The position numbers and the translations under genes are program-made. The notes below the pieces were generated by a model. It was not told where the DNA came from. It saw nothing but the letters and a program-made list of their open reading frames with translations, and did no database searches. From Cudoniella acicularis (taxonomy: Eukaryota; Ascomycota; Leotiomycetes; Helotiales; Helotiaceae), in NCBI GenBank assembly GCA_013054445.1, contig JAAMPI010000553.1:1-32475 (forward strand): DNA of 32,475 nt, given 5' to 3'. Shown here one piece after another: positions 19,067-32,475 of this stretch; position 1 is the stretch's first letter; the number at the start of each line of letters is the position of its first letter.

Positions 19067-20360
19067 TTTTGCAATGCCAATTGATTCCCAAAAAATGAAA
19101 ATAAAATCCCTGGCAGAACCCTACCCAAGATCTAGAAAAAACAAGGCACTTACCCCTCTTTATAGTTAGGCTTTTGTACTCACAGTACCACCCCTCATCT
19201 CCAACCCCGCCACCTCTCACCACATGCAGCTATCCCAGTAACACCTGCAAGAAAAAAAAAGGGTACGTACAGTAGTTCTTCCCCGGAGTCCATCCATCAA
19301 TCACTTGGCCTCATCCCCATGACTTCAGAGAAAGCTAACCCACAGTCCACCTCGGACCCAAACCCCGCAGCACTCCACTAATAGGCCCGGAAACTCTTCC
19401 TGAGCCAACCAGCTCGATTGCCTTCATCCCTAAAACAGCTTTTGACAACCTGTCAGCCCTTAACTAGAAGGAAAACAACCCGGTGCCGAGTCGCCGGCCA
19501 AGTTTTTCTCGGAATAAAGTTTTCCAACGAGAGATTCGGCGTCGTGAGAAAGGTTGAGACCAGAGAGCCAAGAACCTGCTTTTTGTGTAGCAAAAAAGGA
19601 CTAGAGCTGCTGCGGGGATTTCGGATCGGGTGAGGCGGCGGTAGTGGCTCCATGCAGGCAGGGCGGTTGTTGACGTTTGTTGACGTACAGGAAGCCAAGC
19701 GTGCCATGGCATGGCATGTTCATCGACGTCGAGTCTTGCCGACAAACCCCGCTTCGAAGCCCCATGCTTGTGAGGCTCGAGAGAGGTTGGGGATAGCGGG
19801 AAGATCGGGGTAATGATTGGGGCGCCGGGAAGCAGGAGGGGTTCGGACAAAAATGTGGGGTTGGAAAAAGTTAATTGATTGTGGAGAGCGTCAGTTGGGC
19901 CGAGAATCCTACTAAATAATCGCCTCGTACATTACTCACTTACGCTCGCCTGTAATAATTGTTGTTTACCCGCAAACAAGGTCATTATTCGTAATTGGGC
20001 AGAGCGTTAATGAAATAGTAAGCTCAATCAGTATATAAATTGCAAAATAGGCTTGGACTAACAATGGAAGGCTCGATGTGGAAAACGTTGCACAAAACGT
20101 GAGGCCTCTCTATGTTTATAAATTGATTAATTAATTCATATATATATAAGAACTAGTCTATCATACAACCTACTTCATCTCGAGTTGTGAGTGTGTGTGC
20201 TGAGCTGCAAGCTGTGTTATTGTGTAGGTTATTAGAACTTTCCCTCTATAAAGATTCAGACAAAGCAGTCTCCTTAAATATGTCTCACAGCTAGTTTTCT
20301 ACTAGCATTTTCACACTTTGCTTTTTTTGAACCTATTATCTTTCTTTGATATTCATCAAA
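19067..20360. other. Divergent upstream region of alpha-galactosidase and small secreted protein genes
   Basis: No gene is seen in 1.3 kb. Open frames at 19418-19850 on both strands lack motifs. The region should contain the promoters of two secreted-protein genes facing away from each other. A TATA box lies close to the right-hand gene (separate entry). Confidence 0.6.
20247..20252 (+). promoter_or_regulatory. TATA box of the small secreted protein gene
   Basis: TATAAA in a pyrimidine context about 110 bp upstream of the ATG at 20361, followed by a T-rich stretch. Spacing fits a transcription start some 30-80 bp downstream. TATA-containing promoters in fungi often belong to strongly inducible genes. 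Confidence 0.45.
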
Positions 20361-20977
20361 ATGAAAACTTCATTCCTCATTGGGGCGCTGGTTGCTAGCG
20401 TTTTCGCCAACCCCATCACCTCGAACCCTAGAAGTGGTCTCTCGATCGGACCTCTTCCTTTCAACGAGCTGGAGAAACAAGTCTCGGCTCTAAAACTCAC
20501 CAAACGAGGTGAACACTCCAAGCGTCAAGTTGGGGGTGTTAAGTTTTGCGACCAGCCCGGGTTAACTGGGAATTGCATCTACACAGTGTACCCAGTTGGT
20601 AAGTCAGGACGTTTCCGTCTGTAGAAAGTCAACATATTTTTGATCTTCAAAGTTTCGCCCTCTCAATCTTCCCATTTATCTCTTTAACATCTGACACCCC
20701 CATTTCCAAGCTACGCATATCAACCCCGACCCGGATTGGCAGGGACGAATTATGTCAATGGAGCCAGATTATCGCACCCAGTGCTACGTGTTTTCGTAAG
20801 TCCATCCGTCATTTACTATAGGAGAAGGAAGGTGCCATAACAACTTGATACAGAACTCTCGACTGTTCGGGCTCTAATATTTTTGTTACTGCTGCCCGTG
20901 ATCTTCCGGATGGGCTTGCTAAGAATCTGAGGTGCTTTTGGTGTAATCCACCGTGCGCCACAAAGAACATGGAGTAG
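20361..20977 (+). CDS. Small secreted cysteine-rich protein with Kex2-type propeptide
   Basis: Exons 20361..20598, 20711..20795 and 20854..20977 give 148 aa; introns are 112 and 58 nt (GTAAG donors). A signal peptide spans about residues 1-16 (cleavage near VFA/NP). A hydrophilic propeptide with two Lys-Arg sites (48-49 and 54-55) follows, so Kex2 cleavage would free a mature protein of about 93 aa starting at Gln56. The mature part has seven cysteines (63, 72, 104, 112, 135, 138, 141), an odd number that leaves one free or available for dimerisation. The pattern VKFCDQPGLTGNCIYTV...QCYVFSTLDCSGSN weakly resembles fungal small secreted proteins with a crystallin-like fold. I cannot assign a function: an effector, antimicrobial or cell-surface role are all possible. 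Confidence 0.82.
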
Positions 20978-21121
20978 TGTGTCTGCATTGTATGGCATGT
21001 GCTTTCTCAGGAAGAGTTGGCTGCTTTTTCTCGTGTGAATCGTACAGTTTAAAATACATATGGCTTCGTAATAAGGGTCTATAGTATACAATGAAATTGG
21101 CTCACATCTTCAAACTGGAGT

Positions 21122-23102
21122 CTAGCCACCAACAGCTTGTGCTACAGCACCAGCTATTTCTCCAAACACAACCCCCTTTAAGATCGTTTCTCCCATATCT
21201 TCAGCCCAATATCCAGCATCCTTGAGCTTCTTCAGCCATAAGGCTTTCTGCTCGTGCTTTAACTCTTCCCATGATTTCCCACCATGTGGTCCGTGAACCT
21301 CTTCATCATGTAATTCTGCTTTGATACCGCTTTCTTCCCCTTCATGTTCCTTCAGAAGGACAACTCCTGGTCCACCAGTTGGAGCTAGCTGAGCGAATAT
21401 CTCAGGTAAACGCAATGCAGAACCCCCCGAAGATTCTTCGGACGGATCTGTAGGTACGCCAAGATGGTGGTTATATCCCGAGCCCTGTTTTGTTGGCACT
21501 GCCGTGGGAATACCACCATAGCCTGATGGAAACGTGTAGGGTTTCCCCAAAGCCTCCTGGATACGAAGGGGGAGGTAGTTGCTTGCGTTGAAACGAATAG
21601 GAGCACCGCCTCTAATCTCCAAGAAGCCTTGTACGAAAATTGCACCAAGAAGAATGCCTATTGTACACAATAACACAGCCACTCCGAGGGCGGCCTTAGT
21701 GGAGGGAAGAGCAACAACGTATCGAGGAGTTCTTGATTGTCCTCGCTTCATCGACAATGGCACAGGGAACAGTGGAAGAGTATAGACGACAACGGTATTG
21801 CTAACACCAGTGCTTGCCAATTTCAAATACTGTGGAGGAGTACTTGCTTTGATTGGATGTGCTGGTGGTACGAAATTCGAGAAGTTGAGACTCGTGATTT
21901 GGTGAGGATGTACATTATTGAATTTCCGGAATGGTTTAATTGGTGTGACCATAGAGATTTTGTTTTCGACCTGGAGATCGACTTTGAAGAGGGAGATGGA
22001 GATATTTTGCCCTGCAACGGCAATCACAAACTGCGTATAATCTTGAGGCGTCGTGGGTGATAAAGGCGGTGTAAGATTTGCGACAGCAAGTCCTGTAGCT
22101 TTGGATATGCTCGAGGGAAGTCGATGGGATTGCGATAGTCTACACTGTCCCTTGCCACTGGGAGGTATACGAAGGATTTGTAGAACCACGCCTCCATTAC
22201 TATGAATATTTGTGAGCATCAAGAGGAATTCCGGTGTCAAGAATCTCAACGCTCTGAAAGTAGGTAGAGACACTTTCTCTGAGCCTCTTGAAGCTGGGGT
22301 GACGTAAATCTCCGCAGGTATCTCGTTGTCCGTGTTCGGGGAGATTTTTTTGAGATATATATCGTAGGTGTCGCAATATGCAAACATATATTCATCCTTG
22401 CCAGTCTGTATAAAATCTACATCCACAGCCTCTTTAATGAGTTTCAAGGTGCCTCTCGAGTTTGGTGGTGAAATGGCTGATGTATCGAACAGCACAATCT
22501 CTGATTCCTTTGCGAACCCAGTTGCCACAGCTCCTAGCTGAGGCTGATCGGGATATGCTTTTGACAATCGCAACAGCCGCTGGTATGTATCCTTCTCAGA
22601 TGTTGACGAGAATAGTTTCGACCTCGAAGTCTCTGAGATTTTACTCCCAAGGGCTTTCTCTGAGCTGCCCTCCTTGGACTTGCCTTTTCCCTTAGTCGCA
22701 GGTTCTATCCCGAAGATGCGGAAATGTAAATTCTTTCCAGACTGGACATCCTGTGGACTCGAGTTCGCGCCTGCATATACCAGAGTTGCTTTGCCTTTCC
22801 GCTGCCCGACTGCTAACGTTGTAACATTATCTTCGTCCCTGCTAAGGTCGATTTCCCCGGCTTCCTCGACCTCGCTCGCGTTCGATGCGTCTAAGAGTGT
22901 CTAAGGACAAAGGTATTAGTATTTGGCAGTCCAAATGTTGGCGCAAAGCTTCACGATCACTTACGATTTTATTTCCAACACCACTTTTTCCAGCGCCTCC
23001 TCCACCCCCAACAACCAAGCGAGACGAGTCCAAGGGGTCGAAGTCGCACGCATATAGGGGATAGGAGAGGGTGGTCTTCGCAGATGATATCAGGGGCGCC
23101 AT
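21122..23102 (-). CDS. SEC12: Sec12-type guanine-nucleotide exchange factor for Sar1 (COPII)
   Basis: Exons 23102..22965 and 22900..21122 give 638 aa, with one 64-nt intron. The N-terminal WD40-like propeller opens with LYACDFDPLDSSRLVVGG followed by GGGAGKSGVGNKITLLD (37-52), the glycine-rich loop characteristic of Sec12/PREB proteins. After the propeller comes one membrane segment at about residues 450-472 (ALGVAVLLCTIGILLGAIFV), then a lumenal tail of some 165 residues rich in Gly, Glu and His. In the family the cytosolic propeller loads GTP onto Sar1 at the ER and starts COPII coat assembly. The ATG at 23102 fits the family; the upstream open frame starts only with TTG. The last stretch (LKGVVFGEIAGAVAQAVGG) is hydrophobic and could touch the membrane. 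The gene is single-copy in this window and faces the small secreted protein gene tail to tail, only 144 bp apart. Confidence 0.9.
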
Positions 23103-24060
23103 GGCTTTGCAAATGTGACGCAACTACTTCTGGTTTTTGTATGAATCTCCGGTTCTCCCTGAAGTGCAACTTTGGAGGTGCAAGTAGAGGGCGTGAATGA
23201 TTATTCTCGCGCTTTCAAAGGACCAGGCTGTCATTCTGAGATCATCATACCTAACCTTACCTAGAAACAGGCCAATGATAGGCCACGGCTAGCAACGGCC
23301 ACCGCCGAGGCTAACCCGGAACCGAAGACACTTCTTGGTATCTGGCGGCGTGTCTCACTTCTTTTTGCGCAACAAGGCGCATGTAAATCAACATTCGTCA
23401 TGGTAGCGTTTTTTCTTCCTATAAATCTGGCTTGTTTTGTTTATTGAGAGCTATGCACGATAAGGTTAGCCGAGGACCAGCCACATGTGGATACAGTAGT
23501 TGGTGAATAGGCCATTCGACTTCAGGAGGTTCCCCTTGCCCAGGGCAATCCTAGTCACGCATATCTTGACGGTTTGCAAAATGAACCCAAGGATGATTCT
23601 GTATGAACTTTTATTCCATTCACATCTATATTACGCCTTTGATCTTCTCATGATTCTTCTCATGATTCTTCTCATGATCCTCATCTCATAAACCATGTCT
23701 CGTATGATGCGCAAATCCAGCATCGACCACATCCGATAGTGCTGGGACAGAATCAAGAAACAAAAATGCAAAGCAACGCCTTATTTGCCTGTATAACTTT
23801 ATGAAGACCATAGTCTGAAAGTCTGAAAAAGCAACCAAAGTGCTGATCTGAAGACACGCTACCAAGTATGTGGAATCCTGAGCACGCAATTATGGCCGCC
23901 CCAACGCCGGGAATCCTGTCGATCATTGTTTGATGACCATGGATAATGCAATTACCCGTAGTGAGTGAAACGAAACGAAACCCGCAGCCTTCTCTTCCGC
24001 GATCCAGGGGTATCGATCGCCAATGTAATCATTCGCAGTGTGCGGTGATCTGGCTTCGTT
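23103..24060. other. Gene-free stretch between Sec12 and Cla4 genes
   Basis: The Sec12 promoter lies on the left and the 3' flank of the kinase gene on the right. Apart from a 12-bp tandem repeat (23645-23680) nothing stands out. The open frame at 23500-23691 mainly reads this repeat as LLMILLMIL. Confidence 0.6.
23645..23680. repeat. Tandem repeat, 12-bp unit TTCTCATGATTC x3
   Basis: Two exact copies (23645-23656, 23657-23668) and a third with one change (23669-23680, TTCTCATGATCC). Each unit contains the palindrome TCATGA. Intergenic. Confidence 0.75.
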
Positions 24061-27008
<2,948 letters not shown>

Positions 27009-28623
27009 TTTCGTAAATGTACAAGATTACGACTAGAATAACTGTACCGGTATTCTAAAGGCACGTGTGAAATCACTGCGGGGTATCGTAAAGGAAATCG
27101 TTGCTCGTCCTATGAACAGAGAGAGAATCAGTACGTTGTGCAGTGGATGAAGGTTTGGATCAGGGAGAAAGAGACATACAGATGATGCTTAAGGCCACAG
27201 AAATTGAAGGGGGGGTGTTAATCTTGAGCCTCGATCTATCGCGAGGGGCCCCTTCCTCACCGTGGCTCTCGGTCGAGGACGTGGTCTGGAGGCGCGCAAC
27301 GTCCAACAGCGTGGAGACACTTGACACAGTCAAGCAGACAGTTCAAGAAGTGCGCTCTTCTTGATTTGCAGGAAGCGTCGTCGACTGCGGCGCGTTGATG
27401 ATGTTCGAGTCGAGCTGGGAGGATTGTTGAAGTGAGTAGTTTAGGATCCTCGACTAACCCATGGGCGACGCTATTTTAGCGCTTGACGGGACTTAGCACA
27501 ATCAAGGCGCTCTAGTGCAGTCAGAGACAACCAGCACTAGCGGGCTCCGGGCATCAATCACTGGGGAGGAGGGGCACTTTTGTGACACCAACAGGGGGCA
27601 TCAGGGCAGGACATGGCAATGGATATGGGCATAGCACTAGGAAGCATTACGATCAGAGGGCACTGGGCAGGACAGGAGGTTCGACAGAGACGGGAAGCCG
27701 ATCTGCACGCGGCACTGGCACAATTTTCTTACACAGATGAAGGAAGAGGCCTTTGGCCCGTTGCCGCCTTTCTAGAAATGAAATGAACCTCTGCGACCTC
27801 TGCGGCCTTGCCCGACGGCGCTGGGAACAGCTTATCTAACACAAGTTGCGGGTTAGAGACTAGATGCGGTTTTTTTCATCTACCTGATGCTCTGGTCCTC
27901 TGTCAGAGGCCGTGGCCAGCATGGGCGGCTGCTTCATGCTTCCGTCTATGGCTAGTTTCAGAATCACCTAGGCACAGGCACCTCGACTCGCGACCCCTAT
28001 TTTCATAATTTCAAAGCCACCATTTAAGACTTCCCCACCAGCTTGGCCATCCTGCTGCCCAACTCGTGTACACTTGCTCTGAGCTGAACAGTCGTGGCAG
28101 TCTAAAATCCAAACCTTCCAGGGAGTCAGGGACTGTAAGCAGCTGCCAGCCTGCCACTGGATAGCGATGCTCCGGCGGCAAACAAGAAAGGCTCATGCCG
28201 GCGCCGTGAAACAAAGAAGCTGGTTCGCAGTTTGCAAGTTGATGTTTCTAATAGGCGAAGTCTTGTCGCAGGATCCTATTGCACGGTCGTGTAAGAAAGT
28301 TTCCTGGGGAGGTCATGTGAGTGGCTCAGTGATCTGTATTAATGCTTCTCGACACTTTGTCATGCACAACTTCTGCATCTTGGGGCTTTCAGAATAAGCA
28401 AGTGATGTTCTGGAAGCGTTGAAGGTCCTTTGTGCTCTGGCACTCTTTGACGATTTCACGTGATTTTAAAACAAGGAGATGCCAAGAAATTGGGGCGATG
28501 TCAGGGGCAAAAACGCTCAGCACTCTATGTGGAAATCTTCATTTTTGCCTACAAATCTATAGTACTCTAATCTCAGATTCACAATGTGTGTACTCCGTGG
28601 CCTACCCATACGAAAATATAATC
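27009..28623. other. Gene-free upstream region of the Cla4 gene
   Basis: No supportable gene in 1.6 kb. The open frame at 27143-27364 lacks an ATG at its start and any motif; those at 27808-28008 and 28167-28397 show nothing recognisable. The region should hold the Cla4 promoter, possibly a long 5' UTR, and the 3' flank of the glycyl-tRNA synthetase gene. Confidence 0.55.
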
Positions 28624-30882
28624 CTAATTTGCTGCAGATTTAGGATTCAGAGTAACAACATCGGGATCCTGGCCGGTAAATACTGGCAATTCCTTTTCGA
28701 TATCCGCCCACACTTTTGTACCTTCGACCAACGACTTGATTGCGGCCAAGATCTTTTCCTCATCTGCTCGGACTTGCCTCGTAGAATCTCGATCCCGTAA
28801 AGTAAAGGTTTTGTCCTGAACACTTTGGAAATCAATCGTAATACCGAGGGGTGTGCCTAATTCGTCATTTCGGCTGTATCTTTTGCCAATTGAGGCTGAA
28901 GAGTCATCAACTCGGCTTGAAACACCCAAAGATCGAAGTTTGAGCGACATGTATTTCACCAAAGGCTTAAAGCTCTCGTGTGTAGAGAGAGGGACAAGCA
29001 AAACTTTGGTAGGGGCCACAGTCGGTGGGAATGAAAGTACCTGGGTCGAGTCAATAACGTCAATCACGCCAAAATTTGTGAGTGATGACTTACACCACGT
29101 GCTTCATCCTTATCACCTTCACTCCCACGAGTCCAGTAATTATGCTCATACAAGCAGTACAAGATTCTGCCGATACCAAAGGAGGGCTCGACAACGTTAG
29201 GCGTAAATTCGCGTGTATTTTCGGTCCGAGTTCTCTTCTCAATGATAATGAGATCTTTGCTGACCTCAACTTTCCCATTGCCAACACCCTCGACATCAAC
29301 AGTAATCTTACCATCTACTGCAAGGGAAGCCGCCAAAGTCTCGCGCTGCTCTTGTGACAGGGCTTCGATAGCTGCTTCAACTGTCTTGCCGTCCTTCTTG
29401 AAATGCGGGCCGAACTTTTTCTTGTCAAGTTCTATCTGCCACTCTGTGATACTAATAGGAGTATCTAATCGTTCGCGCACAACCAAAGGAGCGCCAGTCT
29501 TTTTGGCATGGACTGTAAGATCATAAGCACTTCTGTCGGCACAGCCAACACACTCAATCCAGCCGTAGCTGGTCAGAAGTTCGGCGTCCCAGCAGTCGGT
29601 AGCATAATGGGCCATTTCATTTGCCATGTGTTGTCTGAAGCGGATCTTTGTTTGGTCTACACCGATCTTCTTCAAGAACAGGTGTATCCGTGCCAAGAAG
29701 TAGCCCAAAGTTTCATTATCCACCGTACCCTCAGCAACAGCTTGACCAATTGGGACCTTTTTGACGTGCGTTTGACCAGCCAGTTGAGTGTGACGGTTCA
29801 GCAGAATAAGCTCAACATCTTTAACTTCATGAAATCGATCGTGCTTCTTACCGCCATGTGGATCAACATAATGCTCGATCTCAGCCATCAAGAATTCTCG
29901 CACACGTAAGAGACCAGCACGCGGTGAGATCTCGTTTCTGAAAGATTTGCCAATTGAAGCAGAGGCGAAAGGCATCTGTTGCTGGTTATAATCTAGGAGT
30001 TTTGCGAAATTGAGGAATTGGCCCTGTGCAGTTTCTGGACGCAAGAAACCTGGAGCATTGCTGCTAGGACCAATAGCGGTTTGGAACATAAGGTTGAACG
30101 CGACTGGAGGCGAGGGTTCTACGCCAGTTGCTAGATTCTTGAGTTCGTATTTCTTGATGAGTTGACCGAGCTCTTCGCCGTTATAGTTATCGATCTGCCC
30201 AGATCAGTCATATACGAAGCATACGTTGTCCTCGTGGCCATACCTTTGCCAGCACTTCTTCATATTCCTGCACAATAGCATCGTTGAGCTTGACAGCTTC
30301 CGTAGCACCCTTGACCTTCTTCTTTTTCTTCTTGGGGTCTTCCTCTTTCTCCACAACTTTCACACCTCTTGCCTCCTTATCGCCCTTCAGTCGAGCTTCC
30401 AAAACCTCTTCCACGAAGTGATCTGCTCGAATAATATCACCATTCTTAGGGTCCTTGCACATCCAATCGGCGAACTTGTCAACGTGGCCACTTGTCTTGA
30501 GGACTTCCATGGGAGTCAAAGCAGGACAATCCACCTCCAACATATCTTCCTCCAAAACGAAGTGTTTTCGCCATGCGTCAATGACATTTGCTTGCAGTGC
30601 GCAGCCGGGAGGGCCATAGTCATACAGACCAGCGGTACCGCCATAAATTTCGAAAGAAGGTGTGTAGAACATGCGCCGCCGAAGCATAGAATCGAGGACC
30701 GCCCGATCGAGGGGTTGGCCCTTTAGTGTTGTGCTCGTCATGATCGTGTCGTGTTGCTTTGAGGATTTGGGCAGTTGGTATCTGTTATTTTGTGTTGTTG
30801 AAGTGAAGGCTCGTCGTGCGAATCTTGGTGTGGACTTTTGTAGTGACGCTACTTTCTGACCTAAAGAACAGAAGGCGCGCAT
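28624..30882 (-). CDS. GRS1: Glycyl-tRNA synthetase, probably both mitochondrial and cytosolic
   Basis: Exons 30882..30244, 30194..29094 and 29040..28624 give 718 aa; introns are 49 and 53 nt. This is a class II synthetase of the eukaryotic alpha2 type. The N-terminal core begins RRRMFYTPSFEIYGGTAGLY. FLRPETAQGQF follows, then motif 2 (FRNEISPRAGLLRVREF), motif 3 (VVEPSFGIGRILYCLYEH) and a C-terminal anticodon-binding domain (LLVPLSTHESFKPLV to LGTPLGITIDF). It attaches glycine to tRNA-Gly. Residues 1-47 are rich in Arg, Lys, Ser and Thr with almost no acidic residues, as expected of a mitochondrial presequence. A second in-frame ATG at 30741..30739 (Met48, MTSTTLKGQ) would give a 671-aa cytosolic form. 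No second synthetase gene is seen here, and fungi commonly serve both compartments from one gene. A Lys-rich insert (about 187-195) is typical of fungal versions. Confidence 0.95.
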
Positions 30883-31110
30883 TCAACTGGTTTCCGTCAA
30901 TTGAGGCTCCTGTGACTCAATTGCATGCGGGGGGTAATGTCGAATTCGTTTCTTGTTTCGAAGGCTATGACTCTTTTGGCTGCCCAAAATTCGAGAGCCT
31001 TGTGCGGGCGGGCATCGGCAGAGGCGGCCGCATCGGCCATTTATTTTTCCTCAAGAAACATTTTCTGGCGAAATTCAACTCATGAATTGCTACCCCGCAA
31101 CAATCACACA
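30883..31110. promoter_or_regulatory. Divergent promoter between GRS1 and RPF1
   Basis: Only 228 bp separate the start codons of two translation/ribosome genes, so the promoter is probably shared and bidirectional. There is no clear TATA box. It contains a perfect GCGGCCGC (31023-31030). Several ATGs in the right half (30925, 30937, 31082) precede the Rpf1 start. Confidence 0.6.
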
Positions 31111-32355
31111 ATGGGATCAAAGCGGGTCAAGCCAGTGTCTTCTAAGGCCTCACTGCCATTCAAAACAGCAAACAAATTCCGGAGGCAGGATTTGCATGTC
31201 AAGCAAAAGAAAGCACGCGACAGCCTACGACGAGACGAGCGCTTCAAACGAAAGCGAGAAGAGGATCGAGACCCAGAATTACGAAGGGAGCGATTGGCAA
31301 AAAATGTACCGCATACAATCGATAAGAAGCGTGTATGGGATGAGATAGACGGCGACGGGCTAGGTGTGAGCGTGGATGTGGAACAACTGAAGAGGAGGCG
31401 CATCGAAGAGGCTGAAGCAGCGGAACAAGAACCTCTGGAAAATGCAGAAGAATCGGAGGATGAAGATGTCGATAGTATGCTGGATTCAGACTCGGAGAAT
31501 GAAGATGAGGATTCAGAAAAACAAAAACCGTCTAAACAACGACCACGAGCAGCTTCCAACGCCCCATCTACAACCAGCACAAACCTCGACCTCACACCCT
31601 CCTCTCTCGCTCTCAAATTTCCAACCCTCTTTTCTGACGAGCCTCCTCCTGTCCCCAAAATTCTCCTGACAACCTCTATTAATTCCACTTTACACCACGA
31701 AGCAGAACTCCTTTGCACTCTCTTCCCCCATAGCACCTACATCCGCCGCTCGTCCCATCGCTATGGACACAAATTCTCTCTACGAGAAATTTCCAAATTC
31801 GCCACAAACCGCAACTACACCGCCGTCATTCTCCTAAAAGAAGACCAAAAAGTCCCCACCGGTCTCTCAATCGTCCATCTCCCCTCCGGACCAACATGCC
31901 ACTTCTCCATCGCCAACTGGGTGGAAGGCAAAAAATTACCAGGACACGGAAACCCTACAAACCACTATCCAGAACTGATATTGAACAATTTCCGAACCCC
32001 GCTAGGATTGTTGACTGCAAGACTATTCCTCACACTTTTCCCACCACAACCAGAATTGCAAGGCAGGCAGGTAGTCACGCTACATAACCAACGTGACTAC
32101 ATCTTCCTCCGAAGACATCGATACGTATTCCGAGACAAGCGAGAAACGGAAAAGAGTGTCGTGGGACCTGATGGCAAACCCGTGGAAGGAGTTGAGGGCA
32201 TCCGAGCTGGATTACAAGAGCTAGGACCAAGATTTACGCTGAAGTTGAGAAGAGTAGACAAAGGCATCGGCAGGGCAGGAAGTGAAGGCGAAGATGCGGT
32301 GCAATGGCAATGGAAGGCGCATATGGAGAAACAGCGAACCAGGTTTAATTTGTAG
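31111..32355 (+). CDS. RPF1: Ribosome production factor 1 (Brix-domain protein)
   Basis: Single exon, 414 aa. The N-terminus is strongly basic (KRVKPVSS..., KRKREEDRDPELRRERLAKN), followed by an acidic Glu/Asp/Ser stretch (about 102-138) and the Brix domain from about 183 (VPKILLTTSINSTLHHEAEL) through ILLKEDQKVPTGLSIVHLP, GHGNPTNHYPELILNNF and GRQVVTLHNQRDYIFLRRHRY. Rpf1 acts in the nucleolus in maturation of the large ribosomal subunit, binding pre-rRNA and 5S RNP assembly factors. I chose 31111 because MGSKRVKPVSSK matches how the family begins. The same frame is open further upstream, with ATGs at 30925 and 30937 that would add 62 or 58 residues. The gene shares a short divergent promoter with the glycyl-tRNA synthetase gene. 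No intron is needed. Confidence 0.92.
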   Translation: MGSKRVKPVSSKASLPFKTANKFRRQDLHVKQKKARDSLRRDERFKRKREEDRDPELRRERLAKNVPHTIDKKRVWDEIDGDGLGVSVDVEQLKRRRIEEAEAAEQEPLENAEESEDEDVDSMLDSDSENEDEDSEKQKPSKQRPRAASNAPSTTSTNLDLTPSSLALKFPTLFSDEPPPVPKILLTTSINSTLHHEAELLCTLFPHSTYIRRSSHRYGHKFSLREISKFATNRNYTAVILLKEDQKVPTGLSIVHLPSGPTCHFSIANWVEGKKLPGHGNPTNHYPELILNNFRTPLGLLTARLFLTLFPPQPELQGRQVVTLHNQRDYIFLRRHRYVFRDKRETEKSVVGPDGKPVEGVEGIRAGLQELGPRFTLKLRRVDKGIGRAGSEGEDAVQWQWKAHMEKQRTRFNL

Positions 32356-32475
32356 TGTTTTAAGAAGAGACAATTCATGTCAACACTTCCAAAGTTTTAC
32401 TGCTCATGGCTGTTTCCTGTCTCGCTATAACGGGTAAGTATTTTTCAAATTTTAATTTTCTTACAATTCTACCTT
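32356..32475. other. 3' flank of RPF1 to window end
   Basis: A/T-rich sequence after the stop codon with no feature seen. It probably contains the 3' UTR and polyadenylation region. Confidence 0.5.

Noticed and set aside
30226..30726. 166-codon plus-strand open frame
   Set aside because: Antisense to exon 1 of the glycyl-tRNA synthetase gene, with no motif.
31104..31736. 210-codon minus-strand open frame
   Set aside because: Mirror of the charged N-terminal half of Rpf1; its Ser-rich composition is the complement of Glu/Asp/Lys codons.

Overview
The window looks like a piece of nuclear chromosome from a filamentous ascomycete (Pezizomycotina). A Leotiomycete-like fungus is my guess, but the sequence alone does not settle the class. 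The reasons are short spliceosomal introns (mostly 49-86 nt) with GTAAGT/GTATGT-type donors and CTAAC/CTGAC-like branch sites, one gene per promoter, gene spacing of 1-2.4 kb, and recognisable fungal housekeeping genes. I see no rRNA, tRNA, CRISPR array, virus or intact transposon. All exon models were built by hand from splice sites, reading-frame phase and family motifs.

Left part (1-17 kb), a possible sugar-nucleotide and surface-glycan neighbourhood. It opens with a small low-molecular-weight tyrosine phosphatase-like gene whose catalytic Cys is replaced by Asp (75-674, minus). Next is an RmlB-type UDP-glucose 4,6-dehydratase (1913-3388, minus), then, divergently, a triose-phosphate-translocator/SLC35E-type membrane transporter (5008-6497, plus). 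Three genes for single-pass membrane proteins of the uncharacterised DUF5672 family follow (7650-8939 minus, 11382-12464 plus, 14478-15665 plus), separated by long gene-free stretches. A secreted GH27 alpha-galactosidase (17337-19066, minus) lies just beyond, in tail-to-tail orientation. These could work together: the dehydratase makes a deoxy-sugar nucleotide, the transporter carries a nucleotide sugar into the Golgi, and the DUF5672 proteins, which have type II Golgi-enzyme topology, use it. That link is inference from gene order and is the main discovery lead of the window.

Right part (20-32 kb), mostly conserved genes. It holds a small secreted cysteine-rich protein with Kex2-type propeptide sites (20361-20977, plus), the COPII exchange factor Sec12 (21122-23102, minus), a Cla4-type p21-activated kinase with PH, CRIB and kinase domains (24061-27008, minus), a glycyl-tRNA synthetase with two candidate starts for mitochondrial and cytosolic forms (28624-30882, minus), and, from a 228-bp divergent promoter, the ribosome biogenesis factor Rpf1 (31111-32355, plus).

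Gene-free stretches hold short tandem repeats, a CGG-N7-CCG palindrome upstream of a DUF5672 gene, a duplicated CCAAT-type box and an A/T hairpin, but no other gene I can support.
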